Of a stretch of 5,602 nucleotides of DNA, positions 1 to 5,602 are shown piece by piece (position 1 is the stretch's first letter; each line of letters opens with the position of its first letter). The stretch comes from an uncultured Ignavibacteriales bacterium (GTDB lineage: Bacteria > Bacteroidota > Ignavibacteria > Ignavibacteriales > Ignavibacteriaceae). A program made the translations under genes and the position numbers. The notes under the pieces are model-generated. The model was not told the DNA's origin, searched no databases, and worked only from the letters and a program-made list of their open reading frames with translations. The stretch lies in the NCBI GenBank assembly GCA_913053915.1, contig CAJXGP010000172.1, positions 1-5,602 of the forward strand, given 5' to 3'.

Positions 1-352
1 AAGAATTCGCGGCAATAATATTTTTTAATTTGCGGTTTGCCACGTTATGAAATATCTACCCACTGTATTTCATATAGAGCTAAATCTATCAAAGATTCTG
101 AGTATCCAAATTTCCGTACTCACTTTTATGTCTCCCGGTTGAAAAGGACGCTGGAATTTAACTTGTTCAAAGTTTCCTTTTAATCTAAAAGACAATAAAA
201 GAATAATCATGAAATTATCATTTGCGATGAAGGAAAAAAGTTAACCGCACATTGAAACGGAAATAATCTCTTAATTAACCTTTTGTTTTAGATACTTAAT
301 TTATAATAATTAGTTGGAGTTTTGGATAAGATATGAAAGGAAATTGAAAAAG
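1..352. other. Non-coding stretch at the left edge, no gene seen
   Basis: All frames are broken by frequent stops, and no recognisable protein, tRNA or rRNA is visible. One plus-strand frame is open from base 3 to a stop at 48-50. It could be the last 15 codons of a gene entering from the left, but nothing supports that. The only structure is a possible hairpin with arms at 8-15 and 37-44, which pairs fully (with one G-U) only in minus-strand RNA and has no U-tract. The right end of this stretch supplies the U-tract of the terminator described next. Confidence 0.5.
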
Positions 353-413
353 AAAAAAGGCTGCCTCGTGATTTTAAAAAGATGCATTTTTCGCTTCTGA
401 AACAGCCTTTTTT
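346..413 (-). terminator. Intrinsic terminator of the HU gene
   Basis: Read on the minus strand, the stem has AAAAAA-GGCTGTTTC (413 to 399) pairing with GAGGCAGCC-TTTTTT (367 to 353). That is nine core pairs, including two U-G wobbles, plus six A-U pairs. It is followed by a T-rich tract ending near 346. The wobble positions become C-A mismatches in plus-strand RNA, so the structure favours minus-strand transcription. The upstream arm begins only a few bases after the HU stop codon (417-419), which ties it to that gene. The loop is long (31 nt) and contains a second small A/T hairpin around ATGCAT (382-387). Confidence 0.8.
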
Positions 414-416
414 ATT

Positions 417-716
417 TTACTTTTTCTTTGGCGGGAAAACAGCATCATTAGCCGCTTTGGCTATTTTGAACTTTAAGACTTTTTTAGCGGGAATCATCAT
501 TTTTTCACCGGTGGCGGGATTACGACCGGCTCTTCGTTTCCTACTAACAACAACCAATTTACCCAAGCCAGGAATAGTAAAAGTTTTTTTAGCCTGTTTG
601 TATGCTAAAGAATTCAATTCATCTAAAAATTGCCCGGCTAATTTTTTTGTAATGCCGGTCTCTTTTGCAAGATGATCAATAATTTGAGATTTTGTCATCG
701 GTTTAACGGTTGCCAT
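417..716 (-). CDS. HU-family nucleoid-associated DNA-binding protein
   Basis: This 99-residue protein belongs to the HU/IHF family: small basic dimeric proteins that bend and compact DNA with little or no sequence specificity and act in the nucleoid. The N-terminal helical part spans about residues 7-45 (MTKSQIIDHLAKETG onward). The beta arm follows, with the hallmark G64-R-N-P67-A-T-G motif, whose proline is known in the family to intercalate at DNA kinks. The C-terminal helix starts at VLKFKIAKAAND (80-91). Classical HU has about 90 residues; this one has roughly five extra at the N-terminus and a lysine tail (PPKKK). The usual GFGxF before the arm reads GLGKL. The first ATG is chosen because GAGGAT lies 6 nt upstream; Met7 is an alternative. 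The gene is monocistronic, with its own terminator right after the stop. Assignment as HU rather than IHF is by overall appearance; no IHF partner is visible. The sequence resembles an HU subgroup that I recall as having FTIPGxGKL. Confidence 0.95.
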   Translation of the reverse strand: MATVKPMTKSQIIDHLAKETGITKKLAGQFLDELNSLAYKQAKKTFTIPGLGKLVVVSRKRRAGRNPATGEKMMIPAKKVLKFKIAKAANDAVFPPKKK

Positions 717-722
717 AAGTTT

Positions 723-728
723 ATCCTC
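723..728 (-). promoter_or_regulatory. Shine-Dalgarno sequence of the HU gene
   Basis: On the minus strand GAGGAT lies 6 nt before the ATG at 716-714. It fixes the start at the first Met rather than Met7. It is the only clear Shine-Dalgarno in the window; the other two genes lack one, which is common in Bacteroidota-like genomes. Confidence 0.75.
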
Positions 729-839
729 ATTTTTATTATAAAAAAATAACCGACTTAATTTATATATAATTTATGAAAAATCAAATACTTATAGCCATAA
801 TAAATTAATTTTTATAATTTTCCGTAATTTTAAAAAAAT

Positions 840-867
840 TTTATACAGTAAACTTTGATATTATCAA
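840..867 (-). promoter_or_regulatory. Sigma70-like promoter candidate for the HU gene
   Basis: On the minus strand a -35 box TTGATA (867-862; five of six bases match TTGACA) is followed by a 16-nt spacer and a -10 box TATAAA (845-840; five of six match TATAAT). This predicts transcription starting near 833 and a leader of about 117 nt. It is the best-matched promoter in the gap. Bacteroidota proper use a different consensus (-33 TTTG, -7 TAnnTTTG), so the call depends on the host's housekeeping sigma factor. A TATAAT at 740-735 is nearer the gene but has no good -35 and would leave the ribosome binding site at the transcript's very end. Confidence 0.4.
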
Positions 868-868
868 A
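854..868. promoter_or_regulatory. Operator-like dyad overlapping the HU -35 box
   Basis: TTTGATA-T-TATCAAA is a perfect inverted repeat with 7-bp arms around one central base. A second, shorter dyad, TCAAA-A-TTTGA, follows directly at 869-879. The first covers the whole predicted -35 box, which is where a dimeric repressor would block RNA polymerase. The symmetry is seen directly; a regulatory role is inferred. AT-rich DNA makes short dyads commoner by chance. Confidence 0.35.
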
Positions 869-928
869 TCAAAATTTGAAAAACTATTTTTGAGCTTAGT
901 CTAAAAAGACAGTAAGAAATGAATGTGC

Positions 929-1077
929 TCACTCTAAAAAGTACTGATGTGTTATTCTAAGCACATACCCTGTGTTCAGTATAAACTCTCCGTGAAAAAT
1001 CTTTAACCCATTGTAGGATAAGAAGTTCTCCGGTTACCTCACTACTTTGGAATGACACTATTGAGTTTTTTAGAATG
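929..1077. repeat. Decayed nested palindromic repeat in the intergenic region
   Basis: Inner arms are TGTTATTCTAA (950-960) and TTGGAATGACA (1047-1057), complementary at 9 of 11 positions. Outer arms are TCACTCTAAAAA (929-940) and TTTTTAGAATGG (1066-1077), complementary at 10 of 12. Both pairs share nearly the same axis (about 1003), as expected for one large imperfect palindrome rather than two accidents. The right arm read on the minus strand (TGTCATTCC, then GTAGTGAGGTAACC) resembles the TGTCATTC-type dispersed intergenic repeats I remember from Bacteroidota-like genomes. There is no ORF inside, so it may be a worn non-coding mobile repeat (MITE- or REP-like). The family assignment is inference. 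Confidence 0.45.
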
Positions 1078-1158
1078 GACTAATGAATCGTTTTTCAACA
1101 CAAGCGAAAATTTATTTTAAATCCCGAGCTTTATAATTCCCGTTTCAATTTAACTAAG

Positions 1159-1256
1159 AACCGGTTTTAAGGGTATAATCTATTTAAAATAAAATCATAT
1201 AAAAAAGAAACAAATTCAAACGGTTTTAATTTAGATAATCCTTAAAAAAATATCAT
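1159..1256 (+). repeat. Imperfect tandem duplication upstream of the receptor gene
   Basis: A segment of about 40 bp occurs twice, at 1159-1198 and 1218-1256. Shared blocks are CGGTTTTAA (1162-1170 and 1221-1229), ATAATC (1175-1180 and 1235-1240) and ATCAT (1194-1198 and 1252-1256), giving periods of 58-60 bp. The copies differ by several substitutions and small indels. Each carries a -10-like hexamer: TATAAT at 1174-1179 and GATAAT at 1234-1239. Neither has a convincing -35 box; TTAACT at 1150-1155 is the nearest match for the first. It may be a duplicated promoter region or simply drifted AT-rich DNA. Confidence 0.35.
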
Positions 1257-1285
1257 TTTTAGAAAAACCATAATTTATATCAGCC

Positions 1286-1293
1286 TAATTTTG
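1286..1293 (+). promoter_or_regulatory. Bacteroidota-type -7 element candidate for the receptor gene
   Basis: TAATTTTG matches the TAnnTTTG consensus of Bacteroidota promoters exactly. It would start transcription near 1300, leaving a leader of about 64 nt before the preferred ATG at 1364. No TTTG/TTG -33 element stands at the proper distance, so this is only half a promoter. The -10-like hexamers in the upstream duplication are alternatives. Confidence 0.3.
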
Positions 1294-1363
1294 TAGCTTT
1301 TCTATTTATTATTTATTTTCATAAATGATTTTTAAGAGTGAGTTTTTACGTATATATTATTAT

Positions 1364-3319
1364 ATGAAATTACTTCCATTAATTATTCTTATCATTGCAG
1401 GGAATCTTTATTCTCAAAACGTTAATCATTTTACTACACTTAAAAAGAGCTTCATAGCTGATTCTCTTTCAAAAAGCACAAATGATACTCTTTCGGTAAA
1501 AGATTCAACTTTAGCAGGAAAGAAAATTATTTATGATTCACTAAAATATTATTATCAAAGACCATTATATGAAAATGATATTTTTATAGATCGCGATGTT
1601 ATCAATAGAGTAGATTACCGGTATGCCGGTGATATTCTAAAACTTTTTCCTTTCACTTTTATTCGAGATTACGGCTCAATTGGGCATCCGGTTGAAAGTA
1701 TGTTGTATGGAGTTGGTAATAATGCAGTAACTTACCTGCAAGATGGTTTATTGTTGAATAACGTGCTTACCAACTCATTGGATCTTAACTTAATTCAAAC
1801 CGGATTCATCGATTCCGTTGAAATTATTCCTTCTACAAGAGGATTTTTATATGGGACATACAACAACCCCGTAGCTATCAATTTTATCACAAAGGATTTT
1901 TTAAGCAAAGTACCTTTTTCGAGAATCAAATACTATCAAGGCGCTTACGGAGAAGCATTGGTAGACGGTATCTTCAATGCTCGTATTTCCAACCGCTTTA
2001 ATGCTTCTTTCGATATCACCAACAGAAGATCCGGCAGGCGGTATATCAATTCCGCATTTAGTTTATGGCAGGCTAATCTAAAATTAAAATATTTTCTATC
2101 TTCTAAAATTAATCTTCTTGCAAACTACGATTTCGTTCATTCTAAAACCGGCTTGAACGGAGGCGTTGATGTCGATAGTATTTTAGCCTCCACTTCAAAT
2201 ATTGATAGTGTAATGTATAATGAAATACTTGCACCGGTAAACTATCCTAACAGGAATGAAAATGTTAAACGGCATTTCTTTAATCTAAGAGCGCTCGGAA
2301 GTTTAGGAAAAAATTTCTTTTCCGAGTTTAATATTTATTACAAATATTTTCAGAGTGATATCACTAATAGTAATTATACTTCTCCAAAAATAATAAATAA
2401 AAACAAAGTTTACGGTTTATCCTTCAATCAAATATATACACAGAACCACTTTAATATTAATTTGATTGCGAATTACCTTAATGCGAATTTACAAAATTTT
2501 ATCATTCCGAATTCAACCGAATTGATCTCCCCGTATTTTGGTACAGACAGAATATTTACATTATCGGCAAAAGTTTCGGCTTCGATGCTTGACAGCACTT
2601 TATTCCCTTCCATTTTTTATAAATATTCAAATGAATCCACAAATAAATATTTGAATCTTCAAAGGAATACTTATTATGGGGCTGGGTTCGATTTGAATTA
2701 CCGGCTATTAAAGCGAATCAAACTTTATATCGGATACTCGGTTTATCAAACCGCCGTCTCGATGGATTATGTAAATGATTGGCAAATAGGAGCTAATGCT
2801 CATTTTAATCCTTTTGATATTGGAGCTACTATTTTTAACAGAAAAAATTTTGTTTATCCCTTTTTAGTTAGTGGTTTTAATCCGCGGAATTATGCTCCCG
2901 ACTTAACCGGTATAAGTGCAAATCTGAAACTTCGGTTATGGAAATTTAATCTAATTACTCGAACGGCATATTACACAGGTTCTAAAATATCATCCTCTTA
3001 TTTTATTGAATTGCCAAAATTAAAGATCACTTCAGGGCTTTATTATGAAGGTATTCTCTTCAATTCAAATTTGAATCTTAAAGCCGGTTTTATAATGCAT
3101 TATAACGACAAAATGCACATGCCCGTTTCCTATTCACCTTCGCAGTTTATTCCGTCTTCATTAACAGTTGATTTTACCTTGAGCGGTGTAATACAAAAAG
3201 TTGCTATAGTGTATTTTACATTCGAAAATTTATTTAACCGACGATATTATCTAATCCCTTATTATCCAATGCCCCTAAGAAATATAAGATTTGGTCTTGC
3301 TTGGGAGTTATTCGATTAG
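1364..3319 (+). CDS. TonB-dependent receptor-like outer membrane protein (plug plus beta-barrel)
   Basis: This 651-residue protein is a predicted outer-membrane barrel that would import a bound substrate using TonB-ExbBD energy; the substrate cannot be read from the sequence. Residues 1-18 (MKLLPLIILIIAGNLYSQ) form a signal peptide. A polar Ser/Asp/Lys-rich linker follows to about 65. A plug domain spans about 75-180, with the family pattern S-V-E-I-I (151-155) followed by FLYG (161-164) and VAINFITK (170-177). The rest has alternating aromatic and polar residues typical of barrel strands. The C-terminal box ENLFNRRYY (621-629) and a final strand ending in WELFD are characteristic of these receptors. 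The size is near that of small receptors such as BtuB. There is no N-terminal carboxypeptidase-like domain, no clear TonB box and no SusD neighbour. An upstream in-frame ATG at 1325 would add 13 residues before the signal peptide, so 1364 is preferred. Neither start has a Shine-Dalgarno. A passive, TonB-independent barrel is possible. Confidence 0.85.
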   Translation: MKLLPLIILIIAGNLYSQNVNHFTTLKKSFIADSLSKSTNDTLSVKDSTLAGKKIIYDSLKYYYQRPLYENDIFIDRDVINRVDYRYAGDILKLFPFTFIRDYGSIGHPVESMLYGVGNNAVTYLQDGLLLNNVLTNSLDLNLIQTGFIDSVEIIPSTRGFLYGTYNNPVAINFITKDFLSKVPFSRIKYYQGAYGEALVDGIFNARISNRFNASFDITNRRSGRRYINSAFSLWQANLKLKYFLSSKINLLANYDFVHSKTGLNGGVDVDSILASTSNIDSVMYNEILAPVNYPNRNENVKRHFFNLRALGSLGKNFFSEFNIYYKYFQSDITNSNYTSPKIINKNKVYGLSFNQIYTQNHFNINLIANYLNANLQNFIIPNSTELISPYFGTDRIFTLSAKVSASMLDSTLFPSIFYKYSNESTNKYLNLQRNTYYGAGFDLNYRLLKRIKLYIGYSVYQTAVSMDYVNDWQIGANAHFNPFDIGATIFNRKNFVYPFLVSGFNPRNYAPDLTGISANLKLRLWKFNLITRTAYYTGSKISSSYFIELPKLKITSGLYYEGILFNSNLNLKAGFIMHYNDKMHMPVSYSPSQFIPSSLTVDFTLSGVIQKVAIVYFTFENLFNRRYYLIPYYPMPLRNIRFGLAWELFD

Positions 3320-3400
3320 CAATAGGATTGTCTTATCTTTTGACCGGCTTTGAAAATACTGATGGGGTGGAATAAAATAAGTTAACAAATTACAATCTCT

Positions 3401-3424
3401 AAAGATTCCAAATACTAATCTTTT
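3401..3424 (+). terminator. Weak hairpin between convergent genes, possible terminator
   Basis: AAAGATT (3401-3407) and AATCTTT (3417-3423) are perfect 7-bp arms around a 9-nt loop, ending in a short T run. It lies about 80 bp after the receptor stop codon. Each arm has only one G-C pair, so the hairpin is weak. AATCT at 3394-3398 can pair with the same AGATT, giving a competing hairpin. No better terminator is visible for either of the two convergent genes in 3320-3583. Confidence 0.22.
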
Positions 3425-3459
3425 ATAATCGCGTTTAATAAATAAGGCATATCCAAAAA

Positions 3460-3486
3460 TGTCATTCCAACTTTTCGAATCGTGAC
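3460..3486. repeat. Short fragment matching an arm of the intergenic palindromic repeat
   Basis: TGTCATTCCAA (3460-3470) is the exact reverse complement of the right inner arm at 1047-1057. It is followed by a small imperfect inverted repeat: GTCATTC (3461-3467) against GAA (3477-3479) and TGAC (3483-3486), with a 3-nt bulge. It lies in non-coding DNA between convergent genes, where dispersed repeats commonly sit. An 11-base match alone is modest evidence, and identity stops right after it. Confidence 0.3.
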
Positions 3487-3583
3487 TAACAACAAGGATC
3501 AAAATATATTCAAAAGAAGAATACCTTTTTAGGAAGTGACTTATAAATGTTCCCCTTTCATCAAACGATTCCGATAAAGAACT

Positions 3584-5419
3584 TTATTTGCCTTCCTTTT
3601 TGCCGTGCAAATGTTTTGCCAAGAAATTTTCCATTGCTTCGTAGAATTCAAATTTATTTTCCTCGTTTTGAAATCCATGTCCTTCGTTTTCTTTTACAAT
3701 ATATGGAACATCAATACCGCGTTTTTTTAAAGCTTCAACTATCTGATCCGATTCGGCTTTATTTACCCTGGGATCGTTTGCACCTTGAGCAATTAAAAGA
3801 GGTGCTTTAATTTTATCTACATTAAAGATTGGTGATATTTCCTTTATTAAATCAACATCTTTTACGGGATCGCCAACCATTTCGTAGAACATTTTCAAAT
3901 AAGGCTCCCAGTATGGAGGAATAGAGTCCAATAAAGTAAACAAATTTGAAACACCCACGTAATCAACTCCACATGCATATAATTCCGGTGTAAAAGTCAA
4001 ACCGGCAAGAGTAGCATATCCTCCGTAAGAACCTCCGTAAATACCTATTCTTTTAGGATCGGCAATCTTTTGTTCGATTAACCAATTGATACCATCGGTT
4101 ATATCATTTTGCATTTCTTTTCCCCACTTTTTGAATCCGGCTTCCCAGAATTTCCTCCCATATCCGGTAGAGCTTCGGAAATTAATCTGCAAAACCGCAT
4201 AATCTCTATTGGCAAGGAATTGAACTTCGGGATCAAAACCCCAAACATCTCTTGCCCAAGGTCCGCCGTGAGGGATTACAACAATGGGAAGTTTTGTCGG
4301 TTTAATATCTTTTGGTAATGTTAAATATCCATGAATTGTTAAACCGTCTCTTGAGAGATATTTTATGGATTTCATATCCGCCAGCTCTTCTTCTCTCAAC
4401 CACGGACTGACATCGGCAAGTTTAATTAATTTCTTTATATTCAAATCATAAAAATAGTAAGGACCTCTTGACTTGTCGCTATAAGTTCTTACCAATAACT
4501 TGTCTTCATTTTTATTCATATCGGCTATCGTTACTTCATAGCCGGATAATAAATTTTCCAATTCTTTCTGAAGATTTTCTCTTTCAGAATCAAAGAAATG
4601 ATAACTTTTTTTCCCCGTTGTAAATGCAACACCGGTTAACATTTTACGTTTTTTAGAAATAATTAAATCGGAAATATCCACTTCTGCATGTTCATATATT
4701 GCTCCAAGTTCTTTATTATTTTTGATATCATATTTTACCAGTGCTAATTTATCTCGTCCGATGTTTGAAAGCGCATAAACAAATTTATTATCGAAAGTGA
4801 AAATTACAGGGGATAAAGTTTCTCTAAAATCGGTTGTTGTAATTACTTCAAAATTATCCGATTCTTTTTCGCGATAAAGTAAGCTGATATTAACTCCATC
4901 CGTAATGGTTGCTATACGTAATTTACCGTTATGATCGGTAAGCCATCCGGTAACATTGCCCGGATTTTCTGCGATAAGCTTCATTTCACCGCTATTAATA
5001 TTAATACGGAATACATCAAAAATTCTTGGGTCCCTTTTATTCATGGCAATTATCATTTCATCATCCACCTCTTCCAATTTATCTATTATTTCCACCTTAA
5101 CTTTTTCAAACGGTGTAAGATCAATTGGATTTTCGCCATTAAAATTTACTGCATATAATCTGAAATTTTCATCTCCGCCTTTATCTTGCAAATAAACCAA
5201 TCTATTGTTGTTTATCCAAGAATATGCGGCAATATCTCTTCCCGTTGCGTTTGTTACTCTAGTGAACTCATCGGAAACTATTTTCTGAACAAATATGTTT
5301 AACCGATTTCTCCAAGGCATTAAGAAAGCCAGGTATTCGCCGTTAGGTGAAATAGCAAAAGAGGTTTTCTCCGGATTTCTAAAAAAATCTTTAAGCGGAA
5401 TCAATTTTTTTATCCCCAT
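3584..5419 (-). CDS. S9 family serine peptidase (prolyl oligopeptidase / acylaminoacyl peptidase type)
   Basis: This 611-residue protein hydrolyses short peptides, probably in the cytoplasm because no signal peptide or membrane segment is present. Residues 1 to about 345 form the beta-propeller, which restricts access to small substrates. It opens with the family-typical IPLKDFFRNPEK and a blade motif, AISPNGEYLAF (22-32). About 350-605 is the alpha/beta hydrolase domain. Motifs seen are HGGP (384-387, oxyanion region), NFRSSTGYG (413-421), nucleophile Ser464 in GGSYGG, Asp549 in GANDPRV and His581 in NEGHGF. The triad is complete and the length is normal, so the enzyme should be active. The start fits because the conserved N-terminus follows at once; the next Met is residue 34. 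There is no Shine-Dalgarno. The gene stands alone, convergent to the receptor gene. Dipeptidyl-, acylaminoacyl- and oligopeptidase specificities cannot be separated by eye. Peptide recycling or detoxification is a guess. Confidence 0.95.
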   Translation of the reverse strand: MGIKKLIPLKDFFRNPEKTSFAISPNGEYLAFLMPWRNRLNIFVQKIVSDEFTRVTNATGRDIAAYSWINNNRLVYLQDKGGDENFRLYAVNFNGENPIDLTPFEKVKVEIIDKLEEVDDEMIIAMNKRDPRIFDVFRININSGEMKLIAENPGNVTGWLTDHNGKLRIATITDGVNISLLYREKESDNFEVITTTDFRETLSPVIFTFDNKFVYALSNIGRDKLALVKYDIKNNKELGAIYEHAEVDISDLIISKKRKMLTGVAFTTGKKSYHFFDSERENLQKELENLLSGYEVTIADMNKNEDKLLVRTYSDKSRGPYYFYDLNIKKLIKLADVSPWLREEELADMKSIKYLSRDGLTIHGYLTLPKDIKPTKLPIVVIPHGGPWARDVWGFDPEVQFLANRDYAVLQINFRSSTGYGRKFWEAGFKKWGKEMQNDITDGINWLIEQKIADPKRIGIYGGSYGGYATLAGLTFTPELYACGVDYVGVSNLFTLLDSIPPYWEPYLKMFYEMVGDPVKDVDLIKEISPIFNVDKIKAPLLIAQGANDPRVNKAESDQIVEALKKRGIDVPYIVKENEGHGFQNEENKFEFYEAMENFLAKHLHGKKEGK

Positions 5420-5602
5420 TGTTTAACGGTTATATGAAAATAAAAATAGTTTCTTTTAAAATAAGCAGATTAAAGACATTAACAAAATTTTTAACTTATT
5501 TAAACAGTAACACATCAAAATATTATTTAGCTATTAACCCTACTATGCAAGATAGCCATTTTGAAGAATGAGAAGGGAAAATTTTGTTTTTTTGATTCTA
5601 GA
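5420..5602 (-). promoter_or_regulatory. Upstream region of the peptidase gene with two weak promoter candidates
   Basis: Two minus-strand candidates are visible. One has TTGTTA (5485-5480), a 16-nt spacer and TATTTT (5463-5458), with a leader of about 32 nt. The other has TTGCAT (5550-5545), a 17-nt spacer and AATAAT (5527-5522), with a leader of about 95 nt. Each matches the sigma70 consensus at only eight of twelve positions, which is weak in such AT-rich DNA. No operator or riboswitch stands out. A plus-strand ATG at 5568 opens a frame to the window edge and is treated as a finding. Confidence 0.2.

Noticed and set aside
382..675. A 97-codon open frame on the plus strand opposite the HU gene
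   Set aside because: It is a shadow of the HU coding sequence, which has family motifs, a Shine-Dalgarno and a terminator on the other strand.
180..916. Similar strings TTAATCTAAAAGACAATAA (180-198) and TTAGTCTAAAAAGACAGTAA (896-915)
   Set aside because: The resemblance stops at about 20 bases of A-rich sequence and is not flanked by further similarity, so it does not support a repeat on its own.
717..1363. Possible CRISPR array or riboswitch in the large intergenic gap
   Set aside because: There are no regularly spaced near-identical repeats, only two diverged copies, and no recognised riboswitch core motif.
3308..3502. A 64-codon open frame on the minus strand filling most of the convergent gap
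   Set aside because: It starts with TTG, has no ribosome binding site, runs into the end of the receptor gene on the opposite strand and resembles no protein I know. Treated as chance.
4931..5195. Two overlapping plus-strand open frames inside the peptidase gene
   Set aside because: They lie entirely antisense to a well-supported peptidase reading frame and show no family motif.
701..5431. Shared 11-mer GTTTAACGGTT at 701-711 and 5421-5431, near the starts of two genes
   Set aside because: The first copy is inside the HU coding region and the second is outside the peptidase gene. The positions relative to the starts are not equivalent and no symmetry is present, so a common regulatory site is unlikely.
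1..5602. EcoRI site GAATTC at 3-8 and XbaI site TCTAGA at the very end, suggesting a cloned fragment
   Set aside because: Further GAATTC sites occur inside the window (for example at 610-615), so it is not a simple EcoRI fragment. The edge sites are probably chance, and no vector sequence is seen.

Overview
The window is AT-rich (roughly one third G+C by eye) and carries three intact protein genes that look unrelated, separated by unusually roomy non-coding DNA. The organism looks like a member of the Fibrobacterota-Chlorobiota-Bacteroidota group, with Ignavibacteria-type bacteria the best guess. The reasons are the outer-membrane TonB-dependent-receptor-type barrel with a short signal peptide ending in Tyr-Ser-Gln, the lack of a Shine-Dalgarno sequence before two of the three genes, and the overall base composition. 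This assignment is inference; no rRNA or marker gene is present.

Layout: 1-352 has no convincing gene. A strong intrinsic terminator (346-413, minus strand) ends a small HU-family DNA-binding protein gene (417-716, minus), which has a good ribosome binding site and a sigma70-like promoter about 125 bp upstream. A symmetric operator-like dyad overlaps the -35 box of that promoter. The 647-bp gap between this gene and the divergent next one also holds a decayed, nested palindromic repeat (929-1077) and an imperfect 59-bp-period tandem duplication (1159-1256). Next is a TonB-dependent-receptor-like outer membrane protein (1364-3319, plus). A 264-bp convergent gap (3320-3583) has a weak hairpin and a short sequence identical to one arm of the palindromic repeat. 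The last gene (3584-5419, minus) encodes a complete S9 (prolyl oligopeptidase family) serine peptidase with a beta-propeller and an intact Ser-Asp-His triad. The right end (5420-5602) holds only its upstream region and perhaps the first codons of a divergent gene.

How they work together: nothing indicates an operon or a joint pathway. Each gene stands alone with its own upstream region: nucleoid protein, envelope transport receptor and cytoplasmic peptidase. I see no CRISPR array, transposase, phage gene, tRNA, rRNA or recognisable new defence-type system. The items most worth a second look are non-coding: the dyad on the HU promoter, the decayed palindromic repeat with its echo in the second intergenic region, and the duplicated segment upstream of the receptor gene.
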